From the NCBI GenBank assembly GCA_023614405.1, contig CM042685.1, forward strand, positions 83,814,684-83,878,683: DNA of 64,000 nucleotides, given 5' to 3'. Of this stretch, positions 52,664 through 63,734 are shown piece after piece; the stretch's first letter is position 1, and each line of letters opens with the position of its first letter. Origin of the DNA: Avena insularis (Eukaryota > Streptophyta > Magnoliopsida > Poales > Poaceae). A model generated the notes under the pieces. The model was not told where the DNA came from, made no database searches, and worked only from the letters and a program-made list of their open reading frames with translations. The position numbers and the translations under genes are program-made.

Positions 52664-53760
52664 AAGAATCTCGTCCCCGAGATTCGGGTTGGCTAGCAAA
52701 TAGGTGTGGATGTTCTGCCTTCAAATCTTCTTCACGCTCCCACATGGCTTCTTCCTCGGAGTGATGGTTCCATTGTACTTTGCAGAATCTGATAGTCTTG
52801 GTACGGGTAATCCTTTCAGCTATTTCCAATAATTTGATGGGCTTTTCCTCATAGGTAAGGTCATTCTCCAATTGAACCTCATCCAGGGGAACTGTATCCC
52901 TTAGCGGTGTTTCTGCCATTTCTGGGTGGCATTTCTTTAGGTGTAACACATGAAACACATCATGAACTGTCAGTCCTTCTGGTAACTCCAACTGATAAGC
53001 TTCTCCTCTATGGGCCAGAACCTTATTTGGTCCTATGAATTGTGGGGCTAACTTACCCTTGATTCCAAACCTCTTAACTCCTCGCAGCGGTGAAACTCAA
53101 AGGTACGCACGGTCCCCTATTTCATAAGTCACATTTCTGTGTTTGGAATCAGCATAGCTCTTTTGTTGTGATTGAGCTACCTTTAGCCTGTCTTGAATCT
53201 GTCGTACCTTTTCTTCGGCATCCTTGATCAGTTCAGGTCCAAAAAGACTACGATCACCAACTCCACTCCATAACAGCGGAGTCCTACACTTCCTGCCATA
53301 TAGAACTTCAAATGGAGCCATCTTGATACTTGTCTGGTAGCTGTTGTTGTACGAGAACTCAGCATACGACAGGTTATCACCCCAACTAGACCCATAGTCT
53401 AGTGCGCAAGCTCTCAACATATCTTCTAGAATATGGTTCACTCTTTCTGTTTGGCCATCTTTTTGAGGGTGGAAAGCAGTACTGAATTCTAGTGTGGTTC
53501 CAAGAGACTCATGTAACTGTCGCCAAAACATTGAAGTGAACTGGGTGCCTCTATCTGATACAATTCCCTTAGGGACACCATGCAGACTTACAATCCTTGA
53601 CATATATATCTTGGCAAGCTTAGCACTTGTATATGTGGTCTTTAAGGGGATAAAGTGAGCCACCTTGGTAAAGTGGTCCACCACTACCCAGATAGAATCA
53701 AATCCTGAACGAGTCCGGGGCAATCCCGTGATAAAATCCATGCCTACTTTTTCCCACTTC
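52659..53760 (-). pseudogene. Element G integrase and chromodomain
   Basis: Integrase core: [20 protein letters not shown] from 53741, [13 protein letters not shown], and Glu in [18 protein letters not shown]. The GPF/Y-like region near 53090-53000 is damaged by a stop and a frameshift. The chromodomain-like tail contains IRFCKVQWNHHSEEEAMWER and ends SRGRDSS before TAA. Tail similarity with B ([17 protein letters not shown]) is high. Trp to stop and Arg to stop changes dominate, suggestive of deamination. Confidence 0.9.
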
Positions 53761-53869
53761 TAGTCAGGTATAGGTATTGGTTGAAGTAATCCGGCCGGTT
53801 GATGCTCGGTCTTAACTCTATTGCATACGTCACAAAGAGAAATATACTTGGCAATTTCTCTTTTTAGGT

Positions 53870-54625
53870 TATTCCATCAAAATCTATCCTTCACATCCAT
53901 GTACATCTTCGTGTTACCTAGATGAATTGAGTATGGTGAATCATGAGCTTCTTGTAAAATCAACTTCCTGATATCGGGGTCATTGGGAACGCACAAACGC
54001 TTCCCATACCAAAGGGTTCCTTGATCATCCAGACGAAATCCTTTTGTCTTCCCTTCACTTATTTTGACTCTTATTTCTTCCAACTCTTTATCTCCCTTTT
54101 GTGCTTCCTTGATTCTCTCTTGGAAGGAAGACACTATTTCCATAGTCGCTACGTGTCCTTTCGGAACTATTTCTAGCCTGAGATCCTTGAATTGCTTGCA
54201 CAAATCCTCTGGGAGTTCGCCTGCGGTAAGCCCATTCACATAAACCTTACGACTTAAGGCATCGGCCACCACGTTTTCCTTTCCGAGGTGGTACTATAAA
54301 TCCAAGTCATAATCCTTAATCATTTCAAGCCATCTTCTTTGCCTCATGTTAAAATCCTTTTGGGTGAAGATGTATTTCAAACTCTTATGATCTGTGAACA
54401 CATCACAATGTTTGCCCATGAGGTAGTGTCTCCATACCTTGAGTGCATGTACCACAGACGCAAGTTCCAAATCATGTGTGGGGTAGTTGTGTTCGTGGTT
54501 CTTGAGTTGTCGAGAGGCATAGGATACCACTTTCCCATCTTGCATCAATACACTTCCAAGTCCTTGTCGAGAAGCGTCACAATATACTTGAAAATCCTTT
54601 TGGATATCAAAGTGCATACGATCGG
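53870..54625 (-). pseudogene. Element G RNase H and integrase zinc finger region
   Basis: RNase H shows Asp in [19 protein letters not shown], Glu in [18 protein letters not shown], Asp in [14 protein letters not shown] and Asp in [18 protein letters not shown] lies just upstream of the last motif, near 54295. The following stretch [20 protein letters not shown] is the HHCC region, where the expected Pro of HPGNT is Leu. A stop near 53877 ends this piece. The domain order is that of B. Confidence 0.9.
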
Positions 54626-55534
54626 TGCCGTTACAAGGCGTTTCTTCAACTCCTGAAAGCTTGCTTCACATGCCTCGGTCCATAGGAATTTCTTTTCCTT
54701 CTTCAACAGTTCCGTCATGGGTTTCGCTATTTTGGAGAAGTTTTCAATGAACCTCCGGTAATACCCTGCGAGGCCCAAGAAACTCCTAATATCTCCCACA
54801 TTCTTGGGTGACTCCCATTCCGTTACGGAAGCTACTTTACTAGGATCTACGGCAACTCCTTTTGTCGACACAACATGACCAAGGAATCCTACTTCCTTTA
54901 ACTAGAATTCACATTTGCTGAATTTGGCATACAACTTGTGCTCTCTTAGTTTCTCCATAATTAGGTGCAGATGTTTCTCATGTTCCTTCTCATCCTTGGA
55001 GTATATGAGTATATCATCTATGAATACCACGATAAACTTGTCCAAATATTCCATGAACACCTTGTTCATCATGGTCATGAAGTATGCCGGGGCATTGGTT
55101 AGACCAAAATACATCACAGTGTACTCATACAATCCGTATCTCGTGGTGAAAGCTGTTTTGGGCACATCCTGTTCTTGAATTTTTAGCTGAAAGTAGCCTG
55201 ATCGCAGATCAATCTTTGAGAACACACTGGCTCCCTTTAACTGGTCAAACAAGTCATTGATGTTGGGCAGAGGGTACTTGTTCTTGATTGTTACTTCGTT
55301 CAATGAGCGGTAGTCCACAACCAGCCTCTTGGTTTTATCCTTCTTTTCCACGAATAGGACAGGTGCTCCCCAAGATGACGCGCTGGGTTGAATGAATCCC
55401 TTGTCCAATTGTTCCCTAAGTTGTTTCTTGAGTTCCTTCAACTCGTCCACATCCATCTTGTACGGTCTCTTAGCTATCGGCCCTGTGCCCGGCATCAAGT
55501 CAATGAGGAACTCGATATCACGGTTGGGAGGCAT
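54545..55534 (-). pseudogene. Element G reverse transcriptase
   Basis: It starts [20 protein letters not shown]. Blocks [34 protein letters not shown] and the catalytic FIDD (55024-55013) are all intact. A TAG at 54902-54900 replaces Trp in KCEFW. The same domain continues at [20 protein letters not shown] and [20 protein letters not shown]. Near 54615 a frameshift moves reading to the RNase H frame. The second copy (right) keeps the Trp codon, so this stop arose after the copies separated. Confidence 0.92.
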
Positions 55535-56110
55535 CCGGGTAACTCCTCTGAAAAGACATCCGGGTATTCCTTTACAATAGGTACATCTTCCAAGCTAACC
55601 CCCTTAAGAGAGTTCACCATGACTTCCTTAAGTGCGAAATTAGACTTGATACGAATCCTCTTCCCTTCCGGTGTTGTGAGCGTGACAGTTCTTTTGGCAC
55701 AATCTATGACTCCTTCATATTCGGTCATCCAATTCATGCCCAAGATTATGTCTAACCCTTGTGATTCTACAACTACTAGACTTGTGGGAAAGATGTGTGT
55801 CCAAATCCTTAGTTCTAAACCCCGGCAACCAGAGTTTGCCACTATATCTCTTCCAGGAGAACTTACCCTCAGAGGAGAGTTTATAGTCTCCGTAGGTATC
55901 TTGCCTCTATCCACAAATACCCTTGATATGAATGAATGCGATGCACCAGTATCAAAAAGAACAACTGCGGGAATAGAATTGAGCTTGAGCTTACCAACAC
56001 GGAGTCCGGTGCGTCACAAGCATCCTCCATAGAGACATGATTCACCGTGTCTTTGACAAACGGATTTGGCTTCTTCCTGTTTCCATTCCCATGGTTGTGT
56101 CCACTTCCAT
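55495..56110 (-). pseudogene. Element G protease
   Basis: Active-site text LFDTGASHSFIS with the Asp codon at 55953-55951. A frameshift around 55980 separates it from gag; the remainder (RGKIPTETINSPLRVSSPGR, LDIILGMNWMTEYEGVIDCA) is open from 55914. Another shift near 55530 separates it from RT. Confidence 0.85.
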
Positions 56111-57053
56111 TCCCATTGTCATTGCCATTCTTCTTCTCGGGGCAAGTGATTGCATAGTGCCCTGTCTTGTTGCACTTAAAGCATGTCATCTCACTGAGAT
56201 CCTTTCCATTGCCGCCATTCCCATTGCGATTTTTATGCCCGTTGTGTTTGTGGCCGCCATGGTGATGACCGTTATGGTTGTGGCCATTATTGTTATAAGG
56301 TGGTGGTGAGGAAGTGAGCTTCTTCTAGTACGGAACAGAGTGCTTGTGAGGGTTAGACTTCCTCTTGCGATTTTCTATGCTCTTTCTTTTGGATTCAACC
56401 ACAATGGCTCTATCCAAGAGTTCCTGAAAGTTGTCAAATTTCCGAGCCACAAGCTGGATGGATATCTCATCATTGAGGCCTCATAAGAATTCCTCCTGCC
56501 TTTTGGCATCAGTGGAAACATCATCAGGTGCATAACGGGCTAGCTTGTTGAAAAGCTCACCATACTCGGTGATGGAACGGTGCAGCTGGTGTAGGTCGCG
56601 AAACTCGCGCCTTTTCAGAGTCATGACACCAACAGCCACATGATGAGTGTGAAAAGCTAACACGAACTGATCCCAAGTGATAGCATCAATATCCGGGTGG
56701 GTGACTTGGTAGTTATCCCACCATTCTGCAGCAGGTCCTTCAAGCTGGTGCGCGGCGTAACGTGCCCTGTCGGCTCCGACAGCTTGCACAATGTCTAACT
56801 TCTTGTTAATTGTACGGAGCCAATCATCTGCGATGATTGGTTCAGCGCTGCTAGTGAAGGTAGGTGGGTTCAACCTAAAAAACCGAGTCAAGCGATCCTG
56901 TTGAGGTGGTGGTCGTGGTGGCGGAGGTGGCACGTTGTTGTTGTTGTTGTTGTTTTTGCATGTTTTGAGTGAGCAGTTGATCAGCTGGTTCTGAGTGGCC
57001 AGAAGTTGAGCAATTTCCAGAAGAATTTCGGTGTTCGCACGTCTTGGCGGCAT
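56111..57053 (-). pseudogene. Element G gag
   Basis: ATG at 57053 opens MPPRRANTEILLEIAQLLAT, followed by a poly-Asn and poly-Pro tract and the capsid (LTRFFRLNPPTFTSSAEPII; LEGPAAEWWDNYQVTHPDID; MTLKRREFRDLHQLHRSITE). TGA at 56483-56481 stands for Arg (CGA to TGA) and a TAG near 56327 for Gln. A His/Asn/Gly-rich linker leads to the zinc knuckle CFKCNKTGHYAITC at about 56183. The ATG is directly preceded by CAAACCCCACAG, an excellent splice acceptor, with a TTAAC branch-like site 20 bases upstream. Confidence 0.88.
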
Positions 57054-57259
57054 CTGTGGGGTTTGAGAGACAAGTTAAGAAATAGATAGAAAGACTAAGT
57101 AGGAAACTCCTACCCTTATGAAAACACACAAGGCACACAAAGCACAAAAGCACAAACTTAGCACCGAAAGCAACCAAGTTTAACTAAACCAAATATGTCT
57201 TGGTATTTATTACAATTGCGAATAACGTTCAACTATAGAACTTAAAGGTGGTCTAACTA
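57054..57259 (-). other. Spacer between ORF2 and gag of element G
   Basis: About 200 bases without coding sign, T-rich towards the gag start on the minus strand. It ends in CTTAACTTGTCTCTC then AAACCCCACAG, which looks like branch point, pyrimidine tract and acceptor. No clear donor is seen inside. Confidence 0.45.
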
Positions 57260-58201
57260 CTACACATCTTCCACGTCCTCCTCTTCCTCGTCCTCGAACG
57301 AGTAGCCTTCCTGCTCTAGGGTTGTCTTGTACAACTCCATCTCCTTTGTGGTGGCTTCAAGCTTCTCTTGGAGGTTCTTTATCTCATCCTGCAGCTTCTT
57401 GGTAGTGGCTTCTAGTTGCTCCAGAAGTCCCTTCTTATCGCCTTGTAGTTCCTCCACTAGACTTGTCTTCTTTGCGGCTTCTAGTCGCTCCGCCAAGTCC
57501 CTCTTGGAGGCACGCACTTCATTGATTATCTTGCAAAGGCCTTCGGTTTGCACTTCAGTTCCATCGATCTCTTGCTTGACTTCCCTAATCCTCTTGTTTT
57601 TATTTATCACCCTCTTCTCTTGGTTAGCGAACTTCTTCTCTTGGTCCTGGAACTTTATCTCTTGGAGCTTCATTGCCTCCTCCTGCTGCTTGATCATTTC
57701 CTCCTTCTCCTTGATGAGAGCGCATAGCTCATCGTTCTTTAACATCTCGAGGAAGCTACCTTTTTCAAGGTCATGAATGTGGCACTCCAAGTCTTGATAT
57801 TGGGTCCTTCGGCGCTTGGTAGAAGTTCTTTCCTCAAAGGTTAACTCCATGGGAATTCCTTCCTCATCTCGTCTTCCAAAAAGACCGCCGCAGTGTCCTT
57901 GGAGATCCTCATGATGGCGCCCACATAGGCGACCAATGAGCTGCTGCAAGCTGATGCTAAGGGCCTTCTCCTTGGAGTCGCTAACAATGTGGATTGCTAT
58001 GTCTTCCTCCGGGTTCTTGCCTCGCTCCTGTCCTAGCTGGATGATTTTGACCACCCAGCAGCCGTCCTTGTGGAGTTTCTTCATTGTGCTTCCCTGGATT
58101 CTTGGTAGGGGAAGGTCCAAACGCGTGAGGAGATCCATGAGGCATCCACCAAAACGAAGGGGCTCGATGTCCGCGACGGTGTCGTAGAGGAAGCTTGTCA
58201 T
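57260..58201 (-). CDS. Element G ORF2, intact 313-residue coiled-coil protein
   Basis: An unbroken frame between PBS and gag. Residues 1-120 form a globular part: IEPLRFGGCLMDLLTRLDLP, CWVVKIIQLGQERGK and LQQLIGRLCGRHHEDL. From about residue 140 on it is a long Glu/Lys/Leu-rich coiled coil (IKEKEEMIKQQEEAMKLQEI; KFANQEKRVINKNKRIREVK; LEATTKKLQDEIKNLQEKLE). It ends in an acidic tail, EDEEEEDVEDV. It aligns in both parts with ORF2 of F. It is intact while gag and pol of the same element carry stops, which may be chance. Function unknown; a self-associating structural or RNA-binding partner of Gag is possible. Confidence 0.7.
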   Translation of the reverse strand: MTSFLYDTVADIEPLRFGGCLMDLLTRLDLPLPRIQGSTMKKLHKDGCWVVKIIQLGQERGKNPEEDIAIHIVSDSKEKALSISLQQLIGRLCGRHHEDLQGHCGGLFGRRDEEGIPMELTFEERTSTKRRRTQYQDLECHIHDLEKGSFLEMLKNDELCALIKEKEEMIKQQEEAMKLQEIKFQDQEKKFANQEKRVINKNKRIREVKQEIDGTEVQTEGLCKIINEVRASKRDLAERLEAAKKTSLVEELQGDKKGLLEQLEATTKKLQDEIKNLQEKLEATTKEMELYKTTLEQEGYSFEDEEEEDVEDV

Positions 58202-58351
58202 CTTTAAGTTAGAAGAATGAAAATTAGATACTTAATCAAGTAGAGGAAAGCAGATACTAGAAGTGCGGAAATAACTTAGTAGAAAAGCAAGTAAGGCACA
58301 TAAGTTAAAGGTGGTTCCGATCCCAGGGTCACGTCCTACAGGCAACGATGT

Positions 58352-58363
58352 GCTCTGATACCA
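58352..58363 (-). other. Primer-binding site of element G (initiator tRNA-Met)
   Basis: Minus strand TGGTATCAGAGC, two bases after the LTR end (GGTCACCACA, then GA). It shows that the LTR at 58366-61452 is the upstream one for this interior. Confidence 0.94.
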
Positions 58364-58365
58364 TC

Positions 58366-61300
58366 TGTGGTGACCTTGGATCAATAAAGATCCTAAGTCC
58401 CTGTGATTTACATGCTAGTCCCTTTATCAATAGCTATCACTCACAGTCGATGAATATCATGTAAACACAAAGTCATTATTGCACGGAGAATCCAGAGTAT
58501 GAATTTATTACAAAATTGCTTAGCATTAAGCTAGCTCAAATAGCAGCGGAAACATAAAGGCAGCTTGAGTCCATCAACGCCCCAGGCTTGTCGAGTGTAG
58601 ACTCGCGATCCCTACGCACCTTTCAATCTTCAGATTCTGCACATAAGATGTGCAACCAACAAGTTGGGTCAATACTTTGAATGTATTGGCAAATTACACC
58701 AAGGAAAGAAAAGACTATCTCTGCATGCAAGGCTAGTTTAGGCTGTAGAGTTTATTTGCTCAAAGCTAGTTTTCTTAAGTATAGAGAAGAAGAGAAGTTT
58801 TCCCTACTTTGTAAACTTTTGTTTAAGTAATATATGGTCGAATGGCACACGAGGATATTACTCACCAAGTGTCCAATCAACCTAACACTTGGATATTACT
58901 CACCAAGTTCCCCAAAACCCTCCCAATAGCGATATGACTCACGCCTTGGGTTTTTAGAAAACTTTAAGTTTTGAAAGAGAGAGAGAGGAAGATCCTTCAG
59001 AGGCTCCATCCTTCAGATGCTCAATGTTGTTCTATTTCTGTGAACACGGCTGAACACGGCTGATCGATCAGATTACAATACTCTCGAGAGTTTGTGCACT
59101 TTACCCACAATCCACGATCAAGTCCTTTTATAAACAAGACCGCAGCGAGGCTTTCCCTTAGTAGCCCCTCTACCTTCTGGATCCAACCGTGCCAAGAACC
59201 TCCAAATGTTGGTACCCAGGTGAGGTTTCCCACTAAGTACTAGGCCAAGACAGAGCCCATATGTATTGTGGTTGCACTAGAAGCTTCTGAATTCTGAGAC
59301 ATGGCAGACTTCTTTTATTCCTGGGCGGCCGTCCTCCACCAAAATCTCACTCGTTGACCCGACAACCATTCCGCCCAGAAGAAAACTTAGTTTTTTTTGA
59401 GTGGATTTGAGAAGAAAAGTTTGCTCAAGAGAGCCTTTATACTTAGAAGAAATTCAATGTCTTCCAAACCCCCCAACGGTATTATGCATATATATAGTAT
59501 AGCAAGTAATACTTAGCAAAACAGGGGAACCTATTAGGAGGGGAAATCCTAAGTATAGAGATACTCAGGCATACTACAAAATCATCGCACTTGCAAAATA
59601 ATACTAAGGAAAAATTCTACTAGATCATCCTACACATGCATACTACAGAATTTTGAAGATCACATGCATAGATTCAAAACTGGGACAAAAGATATGAACA
59701 AGTGGTGTACTTGCCTTGATCCGAGCAGCACTCTACACAATAGCACTCCTCAGTGCACTCCGCACAATCTAACGAAACACAAACATAGATCTAATCACAA
59801 CTTGCACAAAATATGCCACAGAGATAACATGCATGCATGCAACATGGTACTTATGCAAGATTTGTTTTCTAAATTGACCAAGGTAGTCTAATTGAATTGC
59901 AATTGTGTTAGGGATGTTATTAGTATTGATTTCCCACGGGTTTAAACTAATTTGGGTCATTATTCTAATTCATAGGCTCACCAGAAGATCCAACCATCAA
60001 ATTAGCCCCAAATCAGATCTAATGCTCTTAATCAAGGTTCTATAATTTTGCTCAGTAGGTATTGTAAAAACAAAGTCAACGCAACAAGAATCAACTAAAA
60101 CGGGGTTTTAATTATTTTTCTACGAATTAAATACTCCAATCCAAGGATTTAATTCTACACAGAAAAACTTACTGCAAACTTGTAATATTATTACAGATCT
60201 GTGTTCTACACAGTTTTTTGAATCCAACGGTATATTATACGCAAAATTTGGCCAAACGGTTGAATATCTACGAATTTCGCAAGTTTTAACTATATTCTGC
60301 CAAATTAAACTAATCCAATTAAAATAGCGACAAGTGCCAGCTTCTGATTGGTCCAGATAGACGACGGGGCGCAGACGTGGCACTGATGCGGATTGCCACG
60401 CAGCACAACACGGTTCGCTGATACCCTTTTGATCTAAGGATCTAATCTACGCCGTTCGTCCTAGATCTAAGGGCTATGAGAGGGGGACGGACTTACCTTC
60501 CTCCCGACGGCAGGTGGCGCAGCGGCAGATGGTGACGGCGTCCTAGTGCTCTTCGGAGAGGGTGAAGCAGTAACGAACGATCGCCTCCTCCTCGCGGTCC
60601 TGCTCGTTGCCTTGGGTACGACCTTTTCCTCCCCGAGCGGTGGCGATGGCGGCTTCTCTCCCGCAGCTCCGGCGAGCAATCGGTGGCGGTGCACTGCGGT
60701 AAACAAAGGGGGAAACGGATGAGTCGACGCTGTCAATCGAGAGGATCATGCTAGGGAAGGAATTAAGGGAAGGGGGTGCTCCCGTCGTCGACTTCGTCAA
60801 CTTACCGAGGCCAGCGGCGGCTCGAGCCAACGATATCGGAGGCGAGGCTAGGGTTTCTCGAGGGTTTTGAAAGAGAGGAGAGGGTCGCGCGGCTGTATTT
60901 ATTAGCTGGCCGGGGAGTCCGGTTGGATATGGAGATGGGGCCGAGGTGGCTCCGTGGCCAGCGGGGACTCTAGTTCCGATTTTGCCAGGGGAGAGGGACG
61001 ACAGGCGGGGCCGAGCTATCAACGGGTGTGACTGTGTGGGCTGGCGCGGGCAAGCAGTTAGGCTCATGGTCAGCTGGCGCTAAGCGCTTAGGCGACATGG
61101 CAGCTAGTTGGTCAGGCGCCGCCCGATGGGTTAGGCAGTAGTTTTTTTTTACTTTTATCTTTTCCATTTTCCGTTTCACAAATTCTTTAATAACTTTTGC
61201 TAAACAAGTCCAAAAGCAATAAAACCAATTCCTAAATTTTTGTAAAAAGGAGGTGGTCATCATAGAACCATGGAATAACATCTTTGGCATTGTTTTTAGA

Positions 61301-61452
61301 AGGGTCAACCATGAATACATCATTTTTGCTCATAGGTGGAAACTTTATTAGGGTTTAATGGTGGGGTTTGATGCAACTTTAAATTTGTATGCAATTGATG
61401 CAAGGATGATGCATGCTTCTAGTAACATCTTAATAAAATCTGGGATGTTACA
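58366..61452 (-). repeat. Central LTR of element G (3087 bp)
   Basis: It aligns end to end with 49551-52646 with a few percent differences. Both sides are interior sequence: the PBS on its left, a polypurine tract and pol on its right. It therefore serves as the 3' LTR of the right copy and the 5' LTR of the left copy. Both LTR splice-donor-like sites are conserved (60805 and 60496). No gene is supported. Confidence 0.92.
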
Positions 61453-63734
61453 AACCGACCCCCCTTAAGAAGAATCTCGTCCCTGAGTTTCGGGTTGGCT
61501 AGCAAATAGGTGTGATGTTCTTCCTTCAAATCTTCTTCACGCTCCCATGTGGCTTTTTCCTCGGAGTGGTGGTTCCATTATACGTTGCAGAATCTGATAG
61601 TCTTGGTACGGGTAATCCTTTCGGCTGTTTCCAATAATTTGACGGGCTTTTCCTCATAGGTAAGGTCATTCTCCAATTGAACCTCATCCAGGGGAACTGT
61701 ATCCCTTAGCGGTGTTTCTGCCATTTCTGGGTGGCATTTCTTTAGTTGTGACACATGAAACACATCATGAACTGTCAGTCCTTCTAGTAACTCCAACTTA
61801 TAAGCAACTTCTCCTCTACGGGCCAGAACCTTATATGTTCCTATGAATCGTGGGGCTAACTTACCCTTGATTCCAAACCTCTTAACTCCTCGCAGCGGTG
61901 AAACTCGAAGGTACGCAAGGTCCCCTATTTCATAAGTCACATTTCTGCGTTTGGAATCAGCATAGCTCTTTTGTCGTGATTAAGCTACCTTTAGCCTGTC
62001 TTGAATCTGTCGTACCTTTTCTTCGGCATCCTTGATCAGTTCAGGTCCAAAAAGACTACGATCACCAACTCCACTCCATAACAGCGGAGTCCTACACTTC
62101 CTGCCATATAGAACTTCAAACGGAGCCATCTTGATACTTGTCTGGTAGCTGTTGTTGTACGAGAACTCAGCATACGGCAGGTTATCATCCCAACTAGACC
62201 CATAGTCTAGTGCGCAAGCTCTCAACATATGTTCCAGAATCTGGTTCACTCTTTCTGTTTGGCCATCTGTTTGAGGGTGGAAAGCAGTACTGAATTCTAG
62301 TCTGGTTCCAAGAGACTCATGTAACTGTCGCCAAAACATTGAAGTGAACTAGGTGCCTCCTGATACAATTCCCTTACGGACACCATGCAGACTTACAATC
62401 CTTGACATATATATCTTGGCAAGCTTTGCACTTGTATATGTGGTCTTTACGGGGATGAAGTGAGCCACCTTGGTAAAGTAGTCCACCACTACCCAGATAG
62501 AATCAAATCCTGAACGAGTCCGGGGCAATCTCGTGATAAAATCCATGCCTACCTTATCCCACTTCCAGTCGGGTATAGGTAGTGGTTGAAGTAATCCGGC
62601 CGGTTTCTGATGCTCGGCCTTAACTCTATTGCATACGTCACATAGTGAAATATACTCGGCAATTTCTCTTTTTAGGTTATTCCATCAAAATCTATCCTTC
62701 ACATCCATGTACATCTTCATGTTACCTGGATGAATTGAGTATGGTGAATCATGAGCTTCTTGTAAAATCAACTTCCTGATATCGGGGTCATTGGGAACGC
62801 ACAAACGCTTCCCATACCAAAGGGTTCCTTGATCGTCTAGACGAAATTCTTTTGTCTTCCCTTCACTTATTTCGACTCTTATTTCTTCCAACTCTTTATA
62901 TCCCTTTTGTGCTTCATTGATTCTCTCTTGGAAGGAAGACACTATTTCCATAGTCGCTACGTGTCCTTTCGGAACTATTTCTAGCCTGAGATCCTTGAAT
63001 TTCTTACACAAATCCTCTGGGACTTCGCCTGTGGTAGGCCCATTCACATAAACCTTACGACTTAAGGCATCAGCCACCACGTTTGCCTTTCCGGGGTAGT
63101 ACTGTAAATCCAAGTCATAATCCTTAATCAGTTCAAGCCATCTTCTTTGCCTCATGTTCAACTCCTTTTGGGTTAAGATGTATTTCAAACTCTTATGATC
63201 TGTGAACACATCACAATGTTTGCCCATGAGGTAGTGTCTCCATACCTTGAGTACATGTACCACAGACGCAAGTTCCAAATCATGTGTGGGGTAGTTGTGT
63301 TCGTGGTTCTTGAGTTGTCGAGAGGCATAGGATACCACTTTCCCATCTTGCATCAATACACTTCCAAGTCCTTGTCGAGAAGCGTCACAATAGACTTGAA
63401 AATAATTTTGGATATCAGGCCGACACAGTACTGGCGCCGTTACAAGGCGTTTCTTCAACTCCTGAAAGCTTGCTTCACATGCCTCGGTCCATAGGAATTT
63501 CTTTTCCTTCTTCAACAGTTCCGTCATGGGTTTCGCTATTTTGGAAAAGTTTTCAATAAACCTCCGGTAATACCCTGTGAGGCCCAAGAAACTCCTAATA
63601 TCTCCCACATTCTTGGGTGACTCCCATTACGTTACGGAAGCTACTTTACTAGGATCTACAGCAACTCCTTTTGCCGACACAACATGACCAAGGAATCCTA
63701 CTTCCTTTAACCAGAATTCGCATTTGCTAAATTT
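61453..63734 (-). pseudogene. Element G second pol copy (RT end, RNase H, integrase, chromodomain)
   Basis: The sequence repeats 52647-54930. RT end [20 protein letters not shown] (from 63608), RNase H ([43 protein letters not shown]) and the HHCC start are in one frame down to 62685. The integrase core is split by a small deletion near 62350 at VSDRG (VSGGT here). [20 protein letters not shown] to KVA and the linker [20 protein letters not shown] follow. The chromodomain is broken near 61578. It starts abruptly at 63734 within KFSKCEF, where a non-G sequence joins. Confidence 0.9.

Larger units (their letters stand above)
49551..63734 (-). mobile_element. Element G: Tekay-type gypsy element, tandem LTR-interior-LTR-interior array
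   Basis: Minus-strand order from the right: end of RT to chromodomain (63734-61453), LTR (61452-58366), PBS, ORF2, gag-pol, PPT, LTR (52646-49551). Two LTRs of about 3.09 kb match along their whole length, and the two pol copies match closely. A third LTR expected at the right is missing. The array inserted in the integrase of F; CTAAT at 49546-49550 would be the target site on the left. No matching site remains at the right because sequence jumps into an F-LTR fragment at 63735. Confidence 0.88.
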
